Counted from the stretch's first letter, positions 44,571 to 54,003 are shown. The stretch is 64,000 bases of DNA from JAGQVA01 sp033764335 (GCA_033764335.1 JANRJC010000026.1:1-64000), one strand, 5' to 3'. The notes: a model not told the origin generated them from the sequence alone. Made by a program: numbers and translations.

Positions 44571-45461
44571 ATGATACATATTCTCGATCTCCAGTTTTTT
44601 TCAGACGAAACGATTGCCGCATTTATCGTTGAGACTTCCGAAGGCCCGGTACTGATTGAAGCAGGCCCCTACTCTGTCTATAAAAACCTTGTCAGGGCAC
44701 TGAAAGATCGAGGATATGTGCCGGAAGACATTAAACATGTGCTGCTTTCTCATATTCATTTTGACCATGCCGGTGCGGCTTGGGCATTGGCAGAAACCGG
44801 TGCCAAAATCTATGTCCACCCTTTTGGATATAAACACTTGCTGAATCCGGAGCGGCTTTACAATTCTGCAAAACGGATTTACGGGGATATGATGGAAACG
44901 CTTTGGGGGGGTATGTTTCCCATTCCCGAGAGCAAACTCGTAGCCGTTGAAAATAATGCTTCGATCACTATCGGGGATAAAACCTTTCAGGCACTCCACA
45001 CCCCCGGCCATGCCAGCCATCATATTGCCTGGAAAGTAGGCAAAAACATCTTTACCGGCGATGTAGGCGGTTGTAAAATCGGCAATGGTCCGGTTGTACC
45101 GCCCTGCCCGCCGCCTGATATAGACATTGGATTGTGGTTTGATTCCCTCGATATTATTCAGGCACAAGGGCCGGAGCGACTATATCTAACCCATTATGGA
45201 ATTGTGGAGAATATATCCATTCATTTTCACGAACTTCGCCACATGCTTAATGAATGGGGCGATTGGGTTCGGGTTTCGATGGAACGGGGAGAAACCGCCG
45301 AAGAAATGACGCCGAAGTTTCGGCAGTACGTAGAAAACCAATTGCTCGAAACCGGCATAAACGATCAGATGGTGGCAAGATACGAAGCTGCCAATCCTTC
45401 CTGGATGAGTGTTACCGGATTGATGCGCTATTGGTCGGGCACTCATTCCCCGCGTTTATAA
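44571..45461 (+). CDS. Metallo-beta-lactamase-fold hydrolase
   Basis: A 296-residue MBL-fold enzyme. Metal ligands are visible in SHIHFDHAGAAW (H-x-H-x-D-H), HTPGHASHH, FTGDVGG (bridging Asp) and LTHYG. No signal peptide. The extended C-terminal helical part (about 215-295) is common in general MBL hydrolases. Begins 2 bp after parE, so it is translated from the same message. Substrate unknown. Confidence 0.9.
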   Translation: MIHILDLQFFSDETIAAFIVETSEGPVLIEAGPYSVYKNLVRALKDRGYVPEDIKHVLLSHIHFDHAGAAWALAETGAKIYVHPFGYKHLLNPERLYNSAKRIYGDMMETLWGGMFPIPESKLVAVENNASITIGDKTFQALHTPGHASHHIAWKVGKNIFTGDVGGCKIGNGPVVPPCPPPDIDIGLWFDSLDIIQAQGPERLYLTHYGIVENISIHFHELRHMLNEWGDWVRVSMERGETAEEMTPKFRQYVENQLLETGINDQMVARYEAANPSWMSVTGLMRYWSGTHSPRL

Positions 45462-45486
45462 TTTTAAAAGAAACCTAAAAGACAAA

Positions 45487-46449
45487 ATGAGCAATAGAAA
45501 TATCCGGATTATACTTGTTGCAATAGCAATTCCGACGCTGTATGCAGTTGGGCTGCGACTTTTTTACGGGGCGACGACATGGAAGGATATTTTTTCCATA
45601 ATGTCAGTTTCCTTCCTGTGTTTATTGCCCACTATTGTGGGAGTATTGGCGGTTTATTTATCGCCGGAGGAAAAAGCAAAAAATATCGCCTATCGAATCT
45701 TTGTCCCCTGGATTCCTGTTTTCCTCTTTCTATTCATAACCCTCGGATTCGCTTTGGAAGGCTGGGCCTGCTGGCTGATGGTTTTGCCCGTTTTTTTAAT
45801 CGGGGCTTCCATTGGGGGGCTGATTGGCGGTTATTTGAAACTACGAAAACCTCATGACAAACTGAGTATTTCAATAATTATCTTATTTCCTTTGTTGATT
45901 TCGCCCATAGAAAGTTTTATTGGCTCCATTCCCGGAACCTATAAAGCTTATACTTATATTGACATCAACGCATCGGCGGAAAAAATCTGGGACAATGTAA
46001 CGAGGGTGAAAGAAATTCCCGATCAGGAAGATACCGGTTATTTGAATAAAATACTGGGATTTCCGCGCCCTGTCAAAGCAGAATTAAATTTTGAAGGAGT
46101 GGGCGCTTACCGGGAAGCAATTTTTACCAAAGGACTTGTATTCCATGAAACCGTAACCGAATACAAGGATCAGGAAAAAATGGTTTTCAGCATTAAGGTA
46201 AACCCTCACGAAATACCTTCCACTACGCTGGATGAGCATGTACTAATCGGAGGAGAATATTTTGATGTGCTGCAAGGAACTTATGAACTTGAAAAACGGG
46301 AAGATGGGAGCTACCGACTTCATTTATACAGCCATTTCAAAATGAATACAACCTTCAATTTTTATGCAGGCTGGTGGGCGAAGTGGATAATGAAAGACAT
46401 TCAAAACAATATCCTGCAAGTGGAGAAAAAACGGGCCGAAAGCGAGTAG
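45487..46449 (+). CDS. Membrane-anchored SRPBCC protein
   Basis: A 320-residue protein with four to five N-terminal TM helices (residues about 7-150) joined to a C-terminal SRPBCC/polyketide-cyclase-like lipid-binding fold (about 155-310), with the family start AYTYIDINASAEKIWDNVTR and closing helix FYAGWWAKWIMKDIQNNIL. The combination occurs in several Bacteroidota. Ligand unknown. Begins 25 bp after the MBL gene. Confidence 0.75.
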   Translation: MSNRNIRIILVAIAIPTLYAVGLRLFYGATTWKDIFSIMSVSFLCLLPTIVGVLAVYLSPEEKAKNIAYRIFVPWIPVFLFLFITLGFALEGWACWLMVLPVFLIGASIGGLIGGYLKLRKPHDKLSISIIILFPLLISPIESFIGSIPGTYKAYTYIDINASAEKIWDNVTRVKEIPDQEDTGYLNKILGFPRPVKAELNFEGVGAYREAIFTKGLVFHETVTEYKDQEKMVFSIKVNPHEIPSTTLDEHVLIGGEYFDVLQGTYELEKREDGSYRLHLYSHFKMNTTFNFYAGWWAKWIMKDIQNNILQVEKKRAESE

Positions 46450-46482
46450 CAGGTTTAATGATGTGTTGAAAAAATAGTTTGT

Positions 46483-47217
46483 ATGAAACAAACGATTCTC
46501 ATTCTTGGCGCGACCTCCGATATTGCCCGTGCGATTGCCCATCGGTATGCCCGTGAAGGATCGGCGATCCAACTTGCCGCCCGCGATTCCGGGCGTTTGG
46601 AAAAGGAAACAGCGGATCTAAATATCCGATACGGGACCGAAGTTACAACTTGGGAGTTTGATGCAGAGGCATACGAAACACACGGCAGTTTTTGCGAAAA
46701 ATTGCCCGTACTTCCCGACGTAGTGTTTTGTGTTTTTGGTTTTATGTCCGACCAAAAGGTTGCGGAAAAAGATTTCGACGCGGCCCATCGGATGTTGCGA
46801 ATCAATTATACCGGCGCGGTATCCATCCTATCTCACCTGGCCAATCTCATGGAAACACGGGGCAGCGGCACGATCGTAGGTATAAGTTCCGTAGCCGGAG
46901 ACCGGGGCCGGGCGAGCAATTATTTTTATGGCAGTGCCAAAGCGGGGTTTACGGCTTTTTTATCGGGGTTGCGAAACCGCCTTGCGGCAAAAGGAGTCCA
47001 GGTAATAACCGCCAAACCCGGCTACGTGAATACCGCCATGACCGCCGGGATGAACCTTCCCGGCCCGCTGACTTCAGAGCCGGAGGCCGTGGCAAACGCC
47101 CTTTTTTCTGCCGTAAAAAAGAAAAAAAACGTCGTGTACATAAGCGGGGTTTGGCGATTGATCATGTTGATCATCCGAAATATACCGGAGTTTGTTTTTA
47201 AAAAACTAAAACTTTGA
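46483..47217 (+). CDS. Short-chain dehydrogenase/reductase
   Basis: A 244-residue SDR. The cofactor loop is GATSDIARAIA, the active-site Ser is in GISSVAGDRG and the catalytic pair is Y-x-x-x-K in FYGSAKAGF. A DprE2-like character is suggested by the C-terminal membrane-associated tail (VWRLIMLIIRNIPEFVFKKL). Substrate unknown. Last gene of the parE-MBL-SRPBCC-SDR run and followed at once by a terminator-like hairpin. Confidence 0.88.
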   Translation: MKQTILILGATSDIARAIAHRYAREGSAIQLAARDSGRLEKETADLNIRYGTEVTTWEFDAEAYETHGSFCEKLPVLPDVVFCVFGFMSDQKVAEKDFDAAHRMLRINYTGAVSILSHLANLMETRGSGTIVGISSVAGDRGRASNYFYGSAKAGFTAFLSGLRNRLAAKGVQVITAKPGYVNTAMTAGMNLPGPLTSEPEAVANALFSAVKKKKNVVYISGVWRLIMLIIRNIPEFVFKKLKL

Positions 47218-47223
47218 GTCCGT

Positions 47224-47246
47224 AAGCAATACCCGTTGCTTTTTTC
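47224..47246 (+). terminator. Terminator after the SDR gene
   Basis: aagcaa / ttgctt stem with a six-base loop followed by a T run, 7 bp after the SDR stop. A short AU-rich stem, so moderate strength. Confidence 0.5.
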
Positions 47247-47471
47247 GTTTTTCTGAATGAAGTACTGGCCGAAGCCTATGTCGAAGGCGGAAAGTTTTTT
47301 ATCCTCCCGTTGAAAGGCGAAGGTGCTCAGGGACAATTGACTATTCCCGACGGATTTAAGGTCAATAACGCCGTAGGACTGAAACTCGGAGAGAAGGGTG
47401 CCTTTGGCCTAAAAGCCGGAAATATAGACTTCCGAGTAAATAAGCTCGGCAATTTTGAAATCCAGGATTAA
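47226..47471 (+). pseudogene. Orphan 3' coding fragment
   Basis: An 81-codon open frame with no start codon, ending at TAA 47469-47471. It encodes a well-formed C-terminus: LNEVLAEAYVEGGKFFILPL, then KGEGAQGQLTIPDGFK and, near the end, RVNKLGNFEIQD. Codon use is like neighbouring genes and third positions are not random. Its upstream edge runs into the SDR terminator. It looks like the end of a deleted or displaced gene (beta-rich, Gly-rich), but I do not recognise the parent family. Confidence 0.55.
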
Positions 47472-47534
47472 TCGAAGCATCCTCTGAAAGAGGGATAAAA
47501 AATCCCGAATTTAAGAAGGTATTACAGAATAACG

Positions 47535-47571
47535 AACTCTCCCCCGCTCTTTCGAAGAACGAGGGAGAGTT
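47535..47571. terminator. Hairpin upstream of the sigma factor
   Basis: Perfect 9-bp arms aactctccc / gggagagtt around a partly paired loop. A T run (ttttttt) follows 20 bp later. It may end transcription of the fragment before the sigma-factor promoter. The remaining 47472-47640 holds no gene. Confidence 0.45.
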
Positions 47572-47661
47572 GTGGTAGGCTAAGGTAGGGATTTTTTTGA
47601 AGTTAGGGGATGGGGTAGATTGGGCGAGGTATTAAAATTAAAACTTTAACAAAAAATTTTA

Positions 47662-47669
47662 TATCTTCA
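47662..47669 (+). promoter_or_regulatory. Candidate -7 box of the sigma-factor operon
   Basis: TATCTTCA at 47662-47669, 75 bp before the first ATG, in an A/T-rich stretch. Third example in this window of a TATCTT box. Confidence 0.35.
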
Positions 47670-47736
47670 CTTGATACAGCGCACAACAATCTCGTCCTAA
47701 AAGCAGTAATCCGTTCTTTCAGCGTTATTTCACTGA

Positions 47737-48381
47737 ATGTTTCAACTAAAACACCTGCCTATGCCTGTGTTTGGACTACTACGCGCAAAACGCTCTGCCG
47801 CACTGGACAAAATGGAGGATCTTCAACTGATCCGCCTCTACCATTCCGGAAATCAGGAGGCTATTGCAACCGTTTTTAAGCGGTACTACGACGAGTTGTT
47901 TCATCTCGGCTATTCGATTTTGATTGACAAAATCAATATAGATGAAATCATATCGCAGATTCTGGAAGGATACCTGAAAACCCCCCGGAAACAACGCAAA
48001 GTCAGATATAATATCACTTCGAATGTAAAAGGGTTTCTTCGACGCACCATTGTAAGACGTTGTATTGATTTCAACCGAAAAAAATCCAACCAGATTCGAA
48101 AGTCTCAAATTGAGGTCGTTCACCCTGATTTTTATTCTCAGGGGCCAACATGGACCGAACCCGAAGAAGACTATTCGGAACTCACAGGTTTTGAAGTGAA
48201 TCAGTTGCTGGAAAGAATACTTTCCCAACTGGCGGGCAAAGAACGAGAAGTGTTTGATCTTCATGTTCAGGGATATTCTCATCAGGAAATCTGTGAACTG
48301 CTCAATATCACCACTACTCGAAATGTAAGCAGCACACTCTATAACGCGAGGCAAAAAGCCAAAACTGTATTTTCAACATGA
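47737..48381 (+). CDS. ECF-type RNA polymerase sigma factor
   Basis: A 214-residue sigma factor. Region 2 covers about residues 25-105 (QLIRLYHSGNQEAIATVFKR) with a divergent 2.3/2.4 (FLRRTIVRRCIDFNRKK), and region 4 about 150-210 (LAGKEREVFDLHVQGYSHQE, then ICELLNITTTRNVSSTLYNA). Start could also be ATG 47761 or 47812. Its stop overlaps the next gene by ATGA, the usual sign of a sigma/anti-sigma pair. Confidence 0.87.
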   Translation: MFQLKHLPMPVFGLLRAKRSAALDKMEDLQLIRLYHSGNQEAIATVFKRYYDELFHLGYSILIDKINIDEIISQILEGYLKTPRKQRKVRYNITSNVKGFLRRTIVRRCIDFNRKKSNQIRKSQIEVVHPDFYSQGPTWTEPEEDYSELTGFEVNQLLERILSQLAGKEREVFDLHVQGYSHQEICELLNITTTRNVSSTLYNARQKAKTVFST

Positions 48382-49205
48382 ACCAATCCTATTCAGACTA
48401 CCCCACCCGTTCATCGGAAGATATGGAATACCTCCTTGCTTATGTCTATGGCGCCTTATCAGAGGCTGAAACTGCGGAACTCACCCGCGAAATCAGCCAA
48501 AATATCGGGCTTCGTATGACCGTAAACGGGATGATTCAGGTGAAAGAAACCAAAGGGTTTGTTACCGGTAAAGAGCATCTCGAATGGCTCGACCGCAGAC
48601 GCAAAACCGTGGATAACGTTTTCCAGCACCACCAGAGGACCCGCCGAAACCAGATATTCAAGACTGTTATTGCTTTCGCAACGGTTGTGCTGATCTGTAT
48701 GTATCTGTTTAATTTGCCGATATTCTCCAGCCCGAAACTCTATAAAAAATACCAGGCTAAACCTGAAATCGCCTCCGCAAAAATGGATCAGTGGCCGGTG
48801 CAAAATCTGGCTAATTTTACCGCCTTTTATGGGGCCAATCAGTATTTGCAGGTACTGGAAGAATGTAACCGCATGTTGTCCATTGATTCCAGCCTCACGG
48901 ATGTTCGGCTGTATGCAGGCTTTTGTTACCTCGAACTCAACGACTTCGAGAAGGCAATGGATCAGTTTTCGCGGATTATCCTCACGGCGAGTGATGAACA
49001 CCTGCGCACCCAGGCTATCTGGCAGACCGGATTGGCTTATATCAAAATCAAAGATTTTGACCACGCCATTCAGGCTTTTGACTCGCTGGCAACCGAGCAG
49101 AATATTGTTCCGGAGGATGCCCGACTGGTAAAAAAAGCGCGAAAAATACTCTGGCGCGCGAAAGTCCGCAATTTTGTAGTGAGGAATATTGCCCATCGGG
49201 TCTGA
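48378..49205 (+). CDS. Anti-sigma-like membrane protein with TPRs
   Basis: A 275-residue single-pass protein. The cytosolic N-terminus (1-90) starts with an acidic, anti-sigma-like segment (DMEYLLAYVYGALSEAETAE). One TM helix lies near 95-113 (FKTVIAFATVVLICMYLFN). The periplasmic part (about 140-260) carries TPR-like repeats (VRLYAGFCYLELNDFEKAMD, TGLAYIKIKDFDHAIQAF). ATGA overlap with the sigma gene points to its being the cognate regulator. Signal sensed is unknown; TPRs suggest a protein partner. Confidence 0.75.
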   Translation: MNQSYSDYPTRSSEDMEYLLAYVYGALSEAETAELTREISQNIGLRMTVNGMIQVKETKGFVTGKEHLEWLDRRRKTVDNVFQHHQRTRRNQIFKTVIAFATVVLICMYLFNLPIFSSPKLYKKYQAKPEIASAKMDQWPVQNLANFTAFYGANQYLQVLEECNRMLSIDSSLTDVRLYAGFCYLELNDFEKAMDQFSRIILTASDEHLRTQAIWQTGLAYIKIKDFDHAIQAFDSLATEQNIVPEDARLVKKARKILWRAKVRNFVVRNIAHRV

Positions 49206-49238
49206 GTTCCGGAAAAATAAAATTGTGTAACTTGCGGA

Positions 49239-50138
49239 ATGCTCCGCAGTATCCAGACATATTTTCAAAAACGTAAAGTTATCCGGATGGTCGGCTCTTT
49301 CGATCAGGCCGGTCTTGTCGTTGCGGTGAATGAAACCAATACGAAAGCTCTGGAAATCCTGCTGAAAAATGGAATTTCCCCTGATGCCCGCACAAACAAA
49401 GGTGTTTCTGCGCTTTCCCTCGCCGTACAAAAAGGCGATATGCCGGTGATCCAGATGTTATTGAAGGCCCGCGCTTCCATAGATATTCAGGATAAAGATG
49501 GCAGCACCCCCCTGATGAAAGCGATAGAAAGCGAAAACCGACCTATTTTTACTCTTATTACCGATTACGAGCCAGAACTTGAAATCGCCGACTATCAGGG
49601 CGAAACGGCGCTTTTTAAGGCGGTAAAACAAGGCCATACGACCTTTTGCCGGAAGCTCATTGATCTCGGTGCGAATGTGGACATTGCCAATCATAAGGGC
49701 ATTACCCCACTGATGTTGGCGGTCGGCCAGCTCTATACCGGTATTGTAAAATCGCTCCTTCATGCCGGTGCGGATCCTACAGTCAAAGACCACTCCGGGC
49801 AAACCGCCAGCGATCACAATCCCGGCAACGCTCATATCGCCCAGATGTTGAAAGAAGCCCTTGCGCGTAGAGGAATAAAAGACAAATCCGAACCCGGCGA
49901 TGCCCTCCCGTTTTCCGATCTTATCCTGAACGAAAAATTTCTGAGCCAGATTCTTCAACTGGGTTCTCTTTTAGTTGGTCTGGCCGAAGGGCTATTAAAT
50001 TCTATCAGTAAGAAAAACGAAGAAAATGCCAACGAGGACACCGGCGTTAACGGCGGAAAAAGAGAAATCGCCAACAGCCGGGAGCTTGCCAAAGAATTTT
50101 ACGAAATCGTACAATTGCTGAAAAATGAGTATAAATAA
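49239..50138 (+). CDS. Ankyrin-repeat protein
   Basis: A 299-residue soluble protein with five to six ankyrin repeats in residues 30-205 (KALEILLKNGISPDARTNKG, GVSALSLAVQKGDMPVIQML, GITPLMLAVGQLYTGIVKSL). A charged helical C-terminal region follows (KEFYEIVQLLKNEYK). No signal peptide. It lies 33 bp after the anti-sigma-like gene and overlaps the next gene by 14 nt. A scaffold or inhibitor role is plausible but not shown. Confidence 0.85.
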   Translation: MLRSIQTYFQKRKVIRMVGSFDQAGLVVAVNETNTKALEILLKNGISPDARTNKGVSALSLAVQKGDMPVIQMLLKARASIDIQDKDGSTPLMKAIESENRPIFTLITDYEPELEIADYQGETALFKAVKQGHTTFCRKLIDLGANVDIANHKGITPLMLAVGQLYTGIVKSLLHAGADPTVKDHSGQTASDHNPGNAHIAQMLKEALARRGIKDKSEPGDALPFSDLILNEKFLSQILQLGSLLVGLAEGLLNSISKKNEENANEDTGVNGGKREIANSRELAKEFYEIVQLLKNEYK

Positions 50139-50670
50139 AATCATCCTGCAAGGGTTTTGGCTGATATTGATAGGTGGATTTGGGGAGGGAATAATGGCTC
50201 AAGACACCTTGATGAATAATTTTCCCGATAAATGGCGGGGCGAATGGAGCGGTGAGCTGGGCATATACAAACCAACCGGAAAAGTGCAAAGCCTTCCCAT
50301 GAAGCTGCGAATTTCCCCCTCGGATAGTGCCGAAATCTGGCAATGGGCGTTGATTTACGAAGCCGCTGAACCCGATGTAAGGGAGTACGAACTCATCGTA
50401 ATTGACCGGGAAAAGGGGCATTTTTTGATTGACGAAAAAAACTCCGTCAAATTGGATGCATGGCTGTTGGGCAATGTACTTAGCTGTCGTTTTTCCGTGG
50501 ATGAAACGTTGTTGCTGGTCAACTATATTTTCGAGGAAGACCAGATACGTTTTGAAATTTTTGCCGGAAGTAAAACAAAAATCAACCTCACCGGCGAAGA
50601 ATTAGAGGAGGTGGATGAAATTTATACCTATCCGGTTACAACCATGCAGCGAGCAACGCTGAGAAGATAA
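50125..50670 (+). CDS. Small secreted protein, unknown
   Basis: A 181-residue exported protein (signal peptide about 1-25, GIMAQ). The mature part is beta-rich (KWRGEWSGELGIYKPTGK, LPMKLRISPSDSAEIWQWAL, YELIVIDREKGHFLID) and looks like a single lipocalin-like or jelly-roll domain. I do not recognise a family. Its start overlaps the ankyrin gene by 14 nt. Confidence 0.65.
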   Translation: MSINKIILQGFWLILIGGFGEGIMAQDTLMNNFPDKWRGEWSGELGIYKPTGKVQSLPMKLRISPSDSAEIWQWALIYEAAEPDVREYELIVIDREKGHFLIDEKNSVKLDAWLLGNVLSCRFSVDETLLLVNYIFEEDQIRFEIFAGSKTKINLTGEELEEVDEIYTYPVTTMQRATLRR

Positions 50671-50777
50671 TTGTTAAACCTGAAAAAACTCATTATTACC
50701 TGAATATTAATAAGGGGTGGTCGGGGTATATTCCAACCGCGAAAAGTGGGTCATACTAAACACTCCGTTTATATTTT

Positions 50778-50814
50778 CTTAACATACGGTTATTCTACTT
50801 AACCAATACTTAAC
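50778..50814 (+). promoter_or_regulatory. ~11-bp phased TTAA repeats before TonB receptor 1
   Basis: Four hexamers cTTAAC, gTTATT, cTTAAC, cTTAAC begin at 50778, 50789, 50798 and 50809 (steps 11, 9, 11). They face a weak -7-like TCAATTTC at 50822. This is the layout of winged-helix response-regulator operators of the PhoB/OmpR type, which use direct repeats about one helical turn apart. The rest of 50671-50880 has no gene. Confidence 0.5.
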
Positions 50815-50880
50815 ATTGGGGTCAATTTCAGGTCATTGCCTGCAACGAACTTTGCAGACGAAACTTGAAATAAATCCTAC

Positions 50881-53769
50881 ATGAATTTCAAATCTATATT
50901 TTCGCTCATTTTTTGTGGCATTCTTTCCCTGCAAACAATCCTGGCCGGTCCCGGTACTGTCCGGGGAAAAGTGTCGAACGGTCAAACCGGAGAAGTGCTC
51001 CTCGGTGCCACGGTTCGGCTTTTGCAGGCAGATCAGATTAAAGGCGGTGCATATACCGACATAGAAGGTAATTATACTATAAAAGCTGAAGCAGGAACTT
51101 ATTCACTGATTATCTCCTATGTCTCGTTTATCAACGATACATTGGAAGTAGTGGTGGAAGAAGGTGCGGTCGCTTATAACGAAACGCTTCTGTTTGAAAG
51201 CCTCGTTACTCGCGAAGACTTAAAAGTAGAAATCACAGCCAAACGCAATCAGGCGAGTACGGTCAGTCTTTACAACGTAAAACGCACTTCCCTCAACACG
51301 ATGGACGGGATTTCCAATGACCTGATCAAACGCACCGGCGACAATGACGCTGCGGCTGCTATCGGTCGGGTAACGGGTGTTACGGTTGAAGGAGGAAAAT
51401 ATGTTTATGTCCGCGGTCTCGGCGACCGTTATTCCAATACCCTGCTCAACGGCGCGGTTATCCCCAGTCTTGACCCCAATCGGAACGCCGTTCAGATGGA
51501 CATTTTCCCGTCTCAGTTGATTGATAATATCATGGTGTATAAAACATTTACCCCCGACCTTCCGGCCAACTTCTCCGGCGGTCTGGTAAATATTATCACC
51601 AAAGACTTTCCGGATCGCCTGCGGATCAATTTTTCGGCGGCAGCCAGCTTTAATCCACAGGCCAACCTGATTGATAATTTCCTCACCTACGAAACCGGTA
51701 AAAAAGACTGGCAGGGACGCGACGACGGTACACGGGCATTACCTGCTGAAATTGCGAACCTGGCTGGTGGTATTCCTGACAAAACTTTTGACGCAACGGA
51801 TATCGCAACGATCAACACGATCAACCGCGTAAGTAATTCGTTTCAGACCAAAATGTATCCGGTAACCAAAACCTCTCCCCTGGGTCAAAACTACCAGTTT
51901 TCCATCGGCAACCAGAATCTCCTCTTTGGTAAACCCTTTGGATACATCGCCAGTTTATCTTACCGCACCGAATACAATGCTTACGATGACGGACAGATCG
52001 GGCGGTGGAAAAACACCAGCAATGCAGCAACCAATATTTCGGAATTCCTCAACTCGGAGCGCCAGCACCAGGTACAGCAGGGTTCGGAAGAAGTATTGTG
52101 GGGAGGATTGGTAAAACTTTCGTATAAACCTCACACCAATCACAAATTTAGTGTGAACCTGATGCACAACCAGAGTGGAGCATCCGAGGCCAAATCTCTG
52201 GAAGGTCCTCTGCCCCTCGATGCTGCCGGTCTGATTTTTCAGACCCGGGTAATGAGTTACATGCAACGATCCATTGATATTTTTCAGGTGCAGGGTGACC
52301 ATGCTTTTGGCCCATTGAAAGCATCTTGGATTGTCTCCCGTGCGCTCTCCACTCAGTCAGAACCCGACCTCCGGTATTTCAGCAATGACTACACGATGGA
52401 GGGGGAAAATCGTCGGTATGACCTTCAGCCAAACCTGTACTCCCAGCCTACCCGGTTTTTCCGGGATATGGAAGAAAATAATAGCGACGCCAATATAAAC
52501 TTTGAACTTCCTGTCAATATCTGGAAAGATTTGCAGGCGAAAGTCAAATTTGGAGGCGCCTATACAACCAAAGAAAGATCGTTTCAGGAAAACCGCTACC
52601 AGATCATTCAGGGAAACAAAAGCAAGGTATATGATGGAAACCCTGACAATTATTTCGGACCTGACAATATCGGAGCTACCATTGATACGATTGTATTCAG
52701 AGGCGAAACCTATTATCAGTTGAATTACCGCAATACCGTAGAGGACGTTTCCGAGTTGAGAAATAATTACGAAGCCTCGCAGCAGGTACAGGCAGGGTTT
52801 TTGATGCTGGAACTGCCGATTACAGAAAAATTGAAATTTGTCGGCGGAGCAAGATACGAAGGCACCGAAATCTCCATCAAATCTCAAGACGTAAACGTAG
52901 ATTCGGGTCTGCTTGACCTCAACGATATTCTCCCTGCGGCCAGTATCCTCTACAACCTTCGCGAAAATTTTAATATCCGTGGAAGTTATACGCGCACACT
53001 TGCAAGGCCGAGTTTTCGCGAGTTTTCCCCTTTCGAGTCCTTCGACTTCGTGGGCGATTACCTGATCGTGGGAAATCCCAACCTTACCCGCACCCTGATC
53101 GCCAATTCCGACTTGCGGTTGGAGTGGTATCCGACCCCGGGCGAATTGATTTCCATGAGCCTTTTCCATAAAGATTTTACTAACCCCATCGAACGGGTAC
53201 TCGAACCTCGTGCAGCAGCCGGTAATCCGGAAGCAACCTTCCGTAATGTACCTAAAGGTGTGGCTTACGGAATCGAACTCGAAGCCCGCAAAACACTTGG
53301 GTTTATCGCACCGGGATCTTTTCTGGAAAATATTCAGGTAGGAGGTAATCTCTCGATCATTCGTTCTCAGGTGGACATCGCCAATGACGAATACCAGAAA
53401 ATGATTGCAGTTGATCCCAACCGGCCGCGTACAAGACCGATTTACGGTCAGTCTCCCTACGCAGCTAATGCCGAAATCGCCTATCTAAATGATTCTCTCG
53501 GATTGAAAATCAGTACCTCTTACAATGTTTTTGGCGAAAGACTTGTATTGGTCGCTGGTGTAAACCCGGATGTGTATGAACAACCCCGTGGACTGCTGAA
53601 CTTCTCGCTCTCCAAAACCATTAAATACGGTTTCTCCGTAGTTGTAAGAGCGAATAACCTTCTGAATCCCGAATACAAACAGACACAGGATTATCTCGGC
53701 AATGAATATATCTTCCAGAATTACCGCATCGGAAGATCGTTCTCCCTCGGTGTATCTTATAGTTTGTGA
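50881..53769 (+). CDS. TonB-dependent receptor with regulatory-like domain
   Basis: A 962-residue outer-membrane receptor. Signal peptide 1-22; carboxypeptidase-regulatory-like beta-sandwich about 25-110 (VRGKVSNGQTGEVLLGATVR); plug about 145-255 (TVEGGKYVYVRGLGDRYSNT, NFSGGLVNIITKDFP); 22-strand barrel to the end with the terminal aromatic-type strand RSFSLGVSYSL. Because of the GLGDRYSNTLLNG plug motif it belongs to the large group lacking an N-terminal STN signalling domain. No SusD partner follows. Substrate unknown; the adjacent secreted protein at 54004 and shared upstream repeats suggest a joint role. Confidence 0.92.
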   Translation: MNFKSIFSLIFCGILSLQTILAGPGTVRGKVSNGQTGEVLLGATVRLLQADQIKGGAYTDIEGNYTIKAEAGTYSLIISYVSFINDTLEVVVEEGAVAYNETLLFESLVTREDLKVEITAKRNQASTVSLYNVKRTSLNTMDGISNDLIKRTGDNDAAAAIGRVTGVTVEGGKYVYVRGLGDRYSNTLLNGAVIPSLDPNRNAVQMDIFPSQLIDNIMVYKTFTPDLPANFSGGLVNIITKDFPDRLRINFSAAASFNPQANLIDNFLTYETGKKDWQGRDDGTRALPAEIANLAGGIPDKTFDATDIATINTINRVSNSFQTKMYPVTKTSPLGQNYQFSIGNQNLLFGKPFGYIASLSYRTEYNAYDDGQIGRWKNTSNAATNISEFLNSERQHQVQQGSEEVLWGGLVKLSYKPHTNHKFSVNLMHNQSGASEAKSLEGPLPLDAAGLIFQTRVMSYMQRSIDIFQVQGDHAFGPLKASWIVSRALSTQSEPDLRYFSNDYTMEGENRRYDLQPNLYSQPTRFFRDMEENNSDANINFELPVNIWKDLQAKVKFGGAYTTKERSFQENRYQIIQGNKSKVYDGNPDNYFGPDNIGATIDTIVFRGETYYQLNYRNTVEDVSELRNNYEASQQVQAGFLMLELPITEKLKFVGGARYEGTEISIKSQDVNVDSGLLDLNDILPAASILYNLRENFNIRGSYTRTLARPSFREFSPFESFDFVGDYLIVGNPNLTRTLIANSDLRLEWYPTPGELISMSLFHKDFTNPIERVLEPRAAAGNPEATFRNVPKGVAYGIELEARKTLGFIAPGSFLENIQVGGNLSIIRSQVDIANDEYQKMIAVDPNRPRTRPIYGQSPYAANAEIAYLNDSLGLKISTSYNVFGERLVLVAGVNPDVYEQPRGLLNFSLSKTIKYGFSVVVRANNLLNPEYKQTQDYLGNEYIFQNYRIGRSFSLGVSYSL

Positions 53770-53794
53770 GACAAAATGATTTGAATATTAAGAG

Positions 53795-53821
53795 GCCTCC
53801 GGAATTTTCCGGGGGCTTTTT
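53795..53821 (+). terminator. Terminator after TonB receptor 1
   Basis: Stem gcctccgg / ccgggggc (one G-U pair) with a six-base loop, followed by ctttttg. Lies 26 bp after the receptor stop. Confidence 0.8.
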
Positions 53822-53879
53822 GTTTTATTCGAGTAATAACCCCGCACTTAATTTTAGGGTAATATAATACTCACATTTG

Positions 53880-53929
53880 CTTAACGGTTTGGTAATCAAA
53901 ACTTCAATCGGTCATTAAGATGCCTTAAC
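53880..53929 (+). promoter_or_regulatory. Phased TTAA repeats before the 1028-residue cargo
   Basis: TTAA or near-TTAA tetramers at 53881 (TTAA), 53892 (GTAA), 53903 (TTCA), 53915 (TTAA) and 53925 (TTAA), stepping 11, 11, 12, 10 bp. Two of the five units are degenerate. Same theme as at 50778 and 60661. The ATG used is at 54004. Confidence 0.4.
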
Positions 53930-54003
53930 CTGCAATGGGTTCTTTTGCTACGGGAAAGAAAAATCCTTTCTCTTTTCAATTATCCTTATCAAACCTGGCA
54001 AAA

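Noticed and set aside
48459..49430. 323-codon minus-strand frame across the anti-sigma and ankyrin genes
   Set aside because: Spans two real genes and an intergenic gap; no motif.
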